A stretch of 64,000 nucleotides of DNA, from positions 113,009,466-113,073,465 of the forward strand of contig NC_081185.1 of assembly GCF_029867415.1 (NCBI RefSeq), written 5' to 3'. The position numbers and the translations under genes were made by a program. Positions 58,263 through 64,000 of the stretch are shown piece after piece. Each line of letters opens with the position of its first letter. Within the stretch, counting starts at the first letter, position 1. Below the pieces are notes generated by a model. The model was given only the letters and a program-made list of their open reading frames with translations. It was not told the DNA's origin and did not search any database. This stretch comes from Vicia villosa. Taxonomy: Eukaryota > Streptophyta > Magnoliopsida > Fabales > Fabaceae.

Positions 58263-59895
58263 GTTTTCGAAAAGAAGAAACTCGACGTTGAATCAAGAAA
58301 TCATTTGAAACGACTTGGCATTAGACCAGGGTTTTACAAATTTATCACAAATTAAGTATAATTATTTAAATAAATTAACGAATAACTTAATTAATTCAAT
58401 AAAGACATTTAAAATGAATAATAAAAATGAAATGTTTTTTTTTGTGTGTGTTTTTTTTCAATATGAAAATAAAAATAGTCTAAATTTAGAATAAAAACAT
58501 ATTTTTTGTATTTTTAGTTAATATTAGAAATTAAAACAAACATTATAATAAAAAACTAAAATTAAAAATAACAAAAATAAGAAGGATTAAATAAGAAAGA
58601 AAACAAAACATGGGGGGTGCATTTGAAAATCTGTGATGGTGATGTAATAAAAAAACGCATGGGCTTTAATGGTTTGAGCCCAAAAGCTAGAAGCTGGCCC
58701 TAAGACCAATAGCTATTGGGTCGGGTCTGACCTGAAACCCTTGCCCAAAACCGGGTTTCCAAAGAGAAACCCTAAATTGCACAAAACGCTCCTCTTTCTC
58801 TCTCGTCATAGTTCCAACTTTTCCAGAAAAAACAAACAACAAAACGTCGTCGTCGAGCTCTCAAACCTCTCTCGATCTCGACTCGACTTTTCCAGAAAAA
58901 CAAACAACAACAAAACGTCCTCTTCGAGCTCCTTCCCCAAAACGAAAACCCTAGGTACAAAATACTAACCAAAACAATGCTAATAAACCAACATCCAAGT
59001 AGAAACAACAACATATAAGTATGAACATTATCAGAATATCAGTAAAAGAACAAGCAAGCAGACATAAAAACCAAGTCAACAAAGATGCGCATCGGCAAAT
59101 AAAGGTTCAAAGGTTACCAACCGACGGCTTGAGGAACTTTCTGCTACTACTGTGCGTCCAGATTCTCCTTCTTCTCTTACTGTAGGATATTTGTAGTATT
59201 AGATCTTATCAGTATATTGCTGTGTTACTGCTATTCAATGATGTATGAGGATTTGAGTGTCTATGTTGAAGATGTATGAGGATTTGAGTGTCTATGTTGA
59301 AGAGTGAGTGTCGTGTTTGTGGCCGTAGTTAGGTTTTTCTTTTTATTTGTGGATGAAGGGATGTAATATTTGTAGGTGAAGGTTAAAGGTCGAATGAAAA
59401 AGGTCTTAATGGATGGTGCTGAGTGTTGAGTGTAAATGATGGAGTGAGGTCTGAGTTGTGGTTTCAGTCGAGTCTTGATGGCCGCCGATTCTCCTTTTTC
59501 TTTGTATGTATTTTTTTTATGTATTTTTGGTGTATTTTTGTGTGTCTTTGGGCAGAGGTTTGAGGGAGAAATTCGTAGGGTTTCTGCAGTCAAGTGTAGC
59601 TGCCTCCTCCTCCTGTATGCTGTCTCTTTTTATATCCCTGAGATTAGGGTTTGGGAGAGATTTGAAGAGGTTTTTTTTATTTTGAAAGTGGTATGCTGTT
59701 TTCTTTCTTGTAGATGCAGGTTTGGTTTTCACATTTTAGTGTAAGTTTGCAGCAAATTTTTGTTGTCTTGTGCAGGCTTTTGTATGATGCAGGGCTGCAG
59801 CAAAAGGGCAGGTTTTGGCTAATTTTGGACAGAAGCTTTTGGCATTGTATGGGACAGACCACTGCAAGTTTGGGGCAGCAAGTCTTGGGCCTTTA
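58263..59895. other. No gene supported
   Basis: This contains a leader-like patch (58.75-58.95 kb) in which ctcgactttt ccagaaaaac-type sequence and acaacaaaacgtc are repeated, and a direct duplication of gatgtatgaggatttgagtg (59242 and 59270). Open frames here are short and unconvincing. It could be retroelement LTR sequence, but no boundaries were found. Confidence 0.35.
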
Positions 59896-60171
59896 GGCCA
59901 TCTCCAATGGTGTAACCCATTTTTGAGTTTTTTATGGGTTCCACCAGCCATATCATCTCAAAATAATTTATTTAATATTTATTTTATTGGTGTAATTCAT
60001 ATGGGTTCCACAACTTTAACTTATAAATTAATTTGATTGGGTACCACAATTTTTTAGTAGTTGCATTGCAATGCAACTCTACTATGACATGGCAAATTGA
60101 TTCAATATTTTATTATTATATTAATGTCTAGTTAGAGAACTCATTGAAAAGTACTACCATTGGAGATGCTC
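59896..60171. mobile_element. Tourist-like (PIF/Harbinger) MITE
   Basis: The ends ggccatctccaatggtg and, inverted, gagcatctccaatggtag match. A TTA trinucleotide lies directly outside each (59893-59895 and 60172-60174), as expected of PIF/Harbinger. The 276-bp interior is AT-rich and non-coding. Confidence 0.75.
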
Positions 60172-60174
60172 TTA

Positions 60175-61400
60175 GAGCTTAGGTTTATGGGGCTGAACTC
60201 ATGTAATAACTTGTGCCATTTACTTGTATCCTTTCAATAATTATTTTAAGGAATTTTGGAATATATTTTGTAGTTCTTGAAATGTTCAAATGAGATTAGA
60301 ATGAAACTTCTATTTTTTTTTTGTAAGATGTAATGTTAATTGCAATTGAATGAAATATGTCCTTGGAATTTTGAATGAATTTGGCTTCATGAGTTTTGGA
60401 TCATGGACTTTAGGACTTTGCATTTAAATGACAAATATTCTTTGTAACTTAAAGAAATTATCTTGTAAGTTAACTTATAATATTGTCAAAAGTGTACTAA
60501 CTTTGTCTCTTGAATTCTTGAATCAAATATTTGCTGTTCTTTTGCGAAATTGACATTTAATTTTGAATTCTCAAACGCAAAGAAGCATAACTTCACCCTA
60601 GACCAATAAACATGACCAAAAATGATTCTTGAATTAATAATCGAATCACCGTGTCAATGAATAGAAAACCCTAATTTTTGAAGAAGGACTTAGGTTTTCG
60701 CCTATTGATCCAATGACTTCCTCAAATGATCTACCTCCAATGCAAACTATATGCCTCCACATACACCAAACTGTAGCTTCCTATTCTTATTTGTGAAAAC
60801 TTTGACCATAACTTGTAACACAAACAAGCAACAATGAATTATCCTTCATGACCAATGAAGTACCTTGGTCAACCCACAACCTTGGCCATGAAACCCTAAT
60901 TGCAAGTTCAAACCATTATGCTCATTCTCTGATCCAAATTTGAAATCTAACAAAGAAAACACTCTCTTGGATAAAGTCAATAGCAAAAGTCACATGTAAG
61001 TGAATGACAATGAATCATTGATGGGAGAGATGATGATGAATGATAGGTGGTATGTTAGTGGTAAAAATTGGGGTATGACACATGGTTTTTCAGGGATACG
61101 ATTTGGGAGACCAAGTTGTTTTCACTATTTACGTTCCCTTTTTTATCCACACAAGATACTACTACTATCCACAAGATGCAGTCAAACTTAACAATCATTA
61201 TGCGTCTAACTGCTCTATACTTACTCATAAGTTGGAAGTAATAAAAATTAATAAAGCATTTGAAATGTGAGATTGAGAAGAAACAATTCAATACAACAAT
61301 CTACTTTCTTTATCTCAATTAAATAATTATTTATAGTGGTTAAATAAATTATCTACTTATTCTATGTTCTTACGCCTATATATTTAGTTTTATTTATATT
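60175..61400. other. No gene seen
   Basis: AT-rich DNA with no supported open frame. A patch at 60.58-60.78 kb may be retroelement leader sequence, but I cannot show this. Confidence 0.35.
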
Positions 61401-61719
61401 ACTAGTAAAGGATTCAGACGTTCGTACGGGTCGCGCAAAGTCGATATAAATATTATATAGTTATGGGTAAAAAATGTACATATATATACAAATTAAGAGA
61501 AAAATATATCTTAAATGATGATTATCATATAAATATTAATTTCATTTATCAGGTTATTGTTGTTATCAGAATATACATAAAAATTATGTTGAAGAATATA
61601 TATGAGTATATGGTGTAGTACACTTCACACATAGACATTATTCTATCTACAATTGACTTTTTCCCAATCATAAAAGGTGCAATGTCAGCATGTCCGCCCC
61701 GCCTCGGCCATTAAACTCT

Positions 61720-61815
61720 GTGAAAAATCTCCTGGGATAGAAGTGTCCCAAATCTATATTTGGTCTTTGTTGAATTTATAAGACATTTATATACTAGCAT
61801 CCTCGCTTCATCTTC
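61720..61815 (-). pseudogene. Unrecognised gene fragment (copy 2), related to 57021-57540
   Basis: The minus strand reads EDEARMLVYKCLINSTKTKY followed by RFGTLLSQEIFHRV and a stop. This parallels HYSFGTLLSEELYARVEG in the first copy. On the plus strand the shared words are gatagaagtgtcccaaat and catcctcgcttcat. Only this single exon-like block is shared. Confidence 0.4.
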
Positions 61816-61859
61816 ACTGACTCAAAACACAGAGATGTTGCATTTATTATATTATTAGG

Positions 61860-62280
61860 TACGTAGAATTGAATAAAAAGAAGAAATACACAGAAAAAAG
61901 ATAATAGATGAACGACAATTACCTTCTAACAAGGTCAGACAGTGTTTTAACATAACTATGGATGATTTCATCCCTGGCGGGTTCACCTCTTAAGAGGCTT
62001 CTGAAGAGGCCAATATGTGCAACTTAAGGGCGTAACAGTTAGGGTTAGGTCCTATGGTGGCGTGAGTTTAGAGAGAACATAAGGAAGGGGAATAAGGAGG
62101 ACGACGGGAGTTGAGAAAGAGCAGAAGGAAAGGGGAAGGAGGACGCGGCGTGAGGAGGTTGTGGAGAAGGAGCGAGAGTATATAGAAGTTAAGGTTAGGA
62201 TTTCGGGGAAGAGTCAACACAAGATCTGACTCGCCATGGTTGTTCTAGAAAGAGATATTAACAATTCTATACAACAATAC
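61860..62280. other. No gene; G-rich patch
   Basis: From about 62.05 to 62.24 kb the plus strand is purine-rich (aaggaaaggggaaggagg and similar). On the minus strand this resembles the pyrimidine-rich leader of a plant gene, and the fragment at 61720-61815 lies downstream of it. No start codon is assigned. Confidence 0.35.
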
Positions 62281-62313
62281 ACTCCCTCCGTTTTAAAATG
62301 AGTCTACTCCTTA

Positions 62314-62555
62314 CTCCCTCCGTTTTAAAAAAGTGTCGTTTAAGGTTTTTTAATAGATTAATAAATATAATTATATTGTCATAAAACATTATATTTTTAA
62401 TAAATTAACCTTATTAATATATTGGAAGTAGTGAACATAATTAAATGGCACAATTGAAAAAATAAAAATCATTTTAACATTGAAAAGTGGAGACATACTC
62501 ATTTTAAAACAAATTTTTTTTCTTTAAAACAACACTCATTTTAAAACGGATAGGG
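62314..62555. mobile_element. Stowaway-like MITE
   Basis: The left end ctccctccgttttaaaaaag and the inverted right end ccctatccgttttaaaatga match the Stowaway consensus, each flanked by TA. A partial extra copy of the same end (actccctccgttttaaaatg) lies directly to the left at 62281. The element is non-coding. Confidence 0.75.
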
Positions 62556-62961
62556 TACTTCCTTTGAATCAAAATAATTATATATAATTGTTGAATAAAT
62601 TATTCATTTATTCTATGTTCTTACGTTTATATATTTAATTTTATTAATATTATTTATTAACATATGTTTAGAAAATTTTCATTCGTGTATCACAACTGAA
62701 TTAAAAATACTTTATTTTTTGAGTTTTCATTTAAATATCAAATTGAGTTTATAATTCTTGTATTAATATTCTAATATATTATATTTAAAAATAATTATTT
62801 AAAAGCATGACATGAGTTTTTATCTAAATTATAAAATTGAAAATATTTTACATGTGTACCATAAATTGTTTTTTGTAAAATTAATAATTATAATAGAGAA
62901 ACTCTAACTCCAACCCTTTGGGTCTCTTGTATCATGCGCGTTGCCAAAAAAAGCTTCTTGT

Positions 62962-63627
62962 TTTCGTAAATGTATCTTCGAAAGTACCTTCTTTTATTTC
63001 CAAGTTCATTTGTTCCGTAGGTGCATCTACGGAAGACTTCCAACGATGCATCTACGAAAGACTTCCAACGATGCATCTACGAAAGCATTTGATTTTATAT
63101 TCGTGTCAGACTATTCTCGTCTCTCATTCTTCACTTTTCTTCTTCTTCACACTCTCAAACTCTCTCAACCTCAAAAATTAAAATTCACCAAAGTTGTTTT
63201 TTCTCTCGAGTTCGGCTCTAAACATGTGCATTAACGATCATCACATTCCAACAACTTCATTAATTAGTAAGTTTTCGAGATTTCGAGTTACTTAAGAGTA
63301 TTTCCCGTAATACAGTTTGAATACACTTTTAGGTGTAGAAATCATTAGGTATTTTTAGAAACATAGTTTAGAGACAAGGTAGGTATTTTTTGATATGTAA
63401 AACGGACGGTCAAGCCACCAAAATAGGATTTTATAGTGGCTGGAACAGTGACAGACGCCATTGTTGCGTCCTTGAAGTTTTAGAATCTTCCGTAGGTGCA
63501 TCTACAGAACAAATGAAACGTTAGGTTGTTCTGTAGATGCACCTAAAGAACAATCATAATTTTTTGAAATGTTGAGTGCTTTCGTAGCTACATTTACGAA
63601 AGATTTTCGTATTTGCACCTACGAAGG
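62962..63627. repeat. Second cluster of ~21-bp palindromes
   Basis: At least eight copies of a pattern like ttccgtaggtgcatctacgg occur at about 62962, 63013, 63042, 63068, 63488, 63529, 63580 and 63606. Three overlap a 25-bp tandem repeat (gcatctacgaaagacttcc, 63022-63085). The layout ttCGtAgrTGCATCTaCGaA parallels the 33.8-34.7 kb cluster, ttCGgAgATGCATCTcCGaA. Confidence 0.75.
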
Positions 63628-64000
63628 TAATTTTTTTTTCTTTTCTTTTTATAACTAAATTATATCTAACTCAATTTTATTTGTAATACAATACATACAT
63701 TATGGTCGAACAGTCAAACAAACTTATACGTGAGAGGGTTGCACAACCTCTAGAGAGCTATAAAATGGAACATTAGTTTCAATTACCTATAAGTTTCAAT
63801 TCCCGACTGGTACATCACCAATCTAATCACTGACACTCCCTTGCGCTCTTGGACTCAACAAGATCAATGGCTTCTTTCATGGCTTCAATCTACCATCTCG
63901 AGCTCAAGTATGCCTTGTATCTTAAGTTGCGTTCATGCTTCGCAAGTATGGACACATATTAATGATCATTTCCAAAAGCTCACTCGTGCCTGTGTATGCA
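63628..64000. other. No gene assigned at the window end
   Basis: A short plus-strand frame from about 63868 (MASFMASIYHLELKYALYLK) ends in a stop after about 31 codons. It may be a truncated exon of something beyond the window. Nothing was recognised. Confidence 0.3.

Noticed and set aside
59475..59896. Several 60-90-codon frames on both strands
   Set aside because: None has a domain or codon pattern above background. They overlap one another and stop at the Tourist-like MITE.
63013..63085. CRISPR-like short palindromic repeats
   Set aside because: The spacers are not unique and regular, the repeats are degenerate palindromes, and the DNA is plant nuclear. They belong to the dispersed palindrome family.

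Overview
The window is nuclear DNA of a flowering plant. The evidence is spliced genes with GT-AG introns, AT-rich spacers, a TIR-NBS-LRR resistance gene, a plant U-box/ARM ubiquitin ligase, B3-domain genes, and many plant transposon families. The mix (TNL with post-LRR domain, MULE and MITE types) suggests a papilionoid legume, but that is inference. No bacterial or organellar signal, rRNA, tRNA or CRISPR array was seen.

Layout. 1-7.1 kb: the 3' end of one B3-type gene and a complete B3-type gene (6260-7090) lie either side of a Mutator-like element (MULE-1, 638-5985). MULE-1 has ~270-bp terminal inverted repeats, a perfect 9-bp target duplication, a frameshifted transposase gene on the minus strand and a small GRF zinc-finger gene on the plus strand. 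About 7.5-17.1 kb: a Helitron on the minus strand with two uninterrupted spliced reading frames, a 1618-aa Rep-helicase and a 507-aa RPA1-like protein. 17.3-22 kb: a MITE and a decayed Ty3/gypsy pol. 22.5-26.3 kb: a TNL gene on the minus strand whose third intron has lost the base needed for an in-frame splice. 28.0-33.4 kb: a 5'-truncated LINE with an 11-bp target duplication and a decayed ORF2 (endonuclease, RT, RNase H). 33.8-36.2 kb: a small PB1-like gene set among ~21-bp palindromes, then a MULE transposase tail fused to an OTU protease domain. 36.4-39.5 kb: an intact PUB15-like U-box ligase (662 aa) with a MITE in intron 1.

42.8-50.15 kb: the most unusual locus, two ~3.65-kb copies of a second MULE family arranged head to head around an ~80-bp spacer. 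Each arm carries its own decayed transposase, and no disabling lesion that I found is shared between arms. A transcript across it would fold into a long hairpin, the architecture of maize Mu killer. 51.5-54.5 kb: a MULE-type MITE with 9-bp target duplication, a Copia LTR fragment and a ~1.67-kb non-coding foldback element. 54.9-55.8 kb: a decayed PPR gene. 56-64 kb: gene-poor DNA with two related unrecognised gene fragments, local tandem repeats, Tourist-like and Stowaway-like MITEs, and a second cluster of the ~21-bp palindromes.

Probable host genes are the B3 genes, the TNL, the PUB15-like gene and the PPR relic. Nearly everything else is mobile DNA. Exon limits were read by eye from splice consensus and frame continuity.
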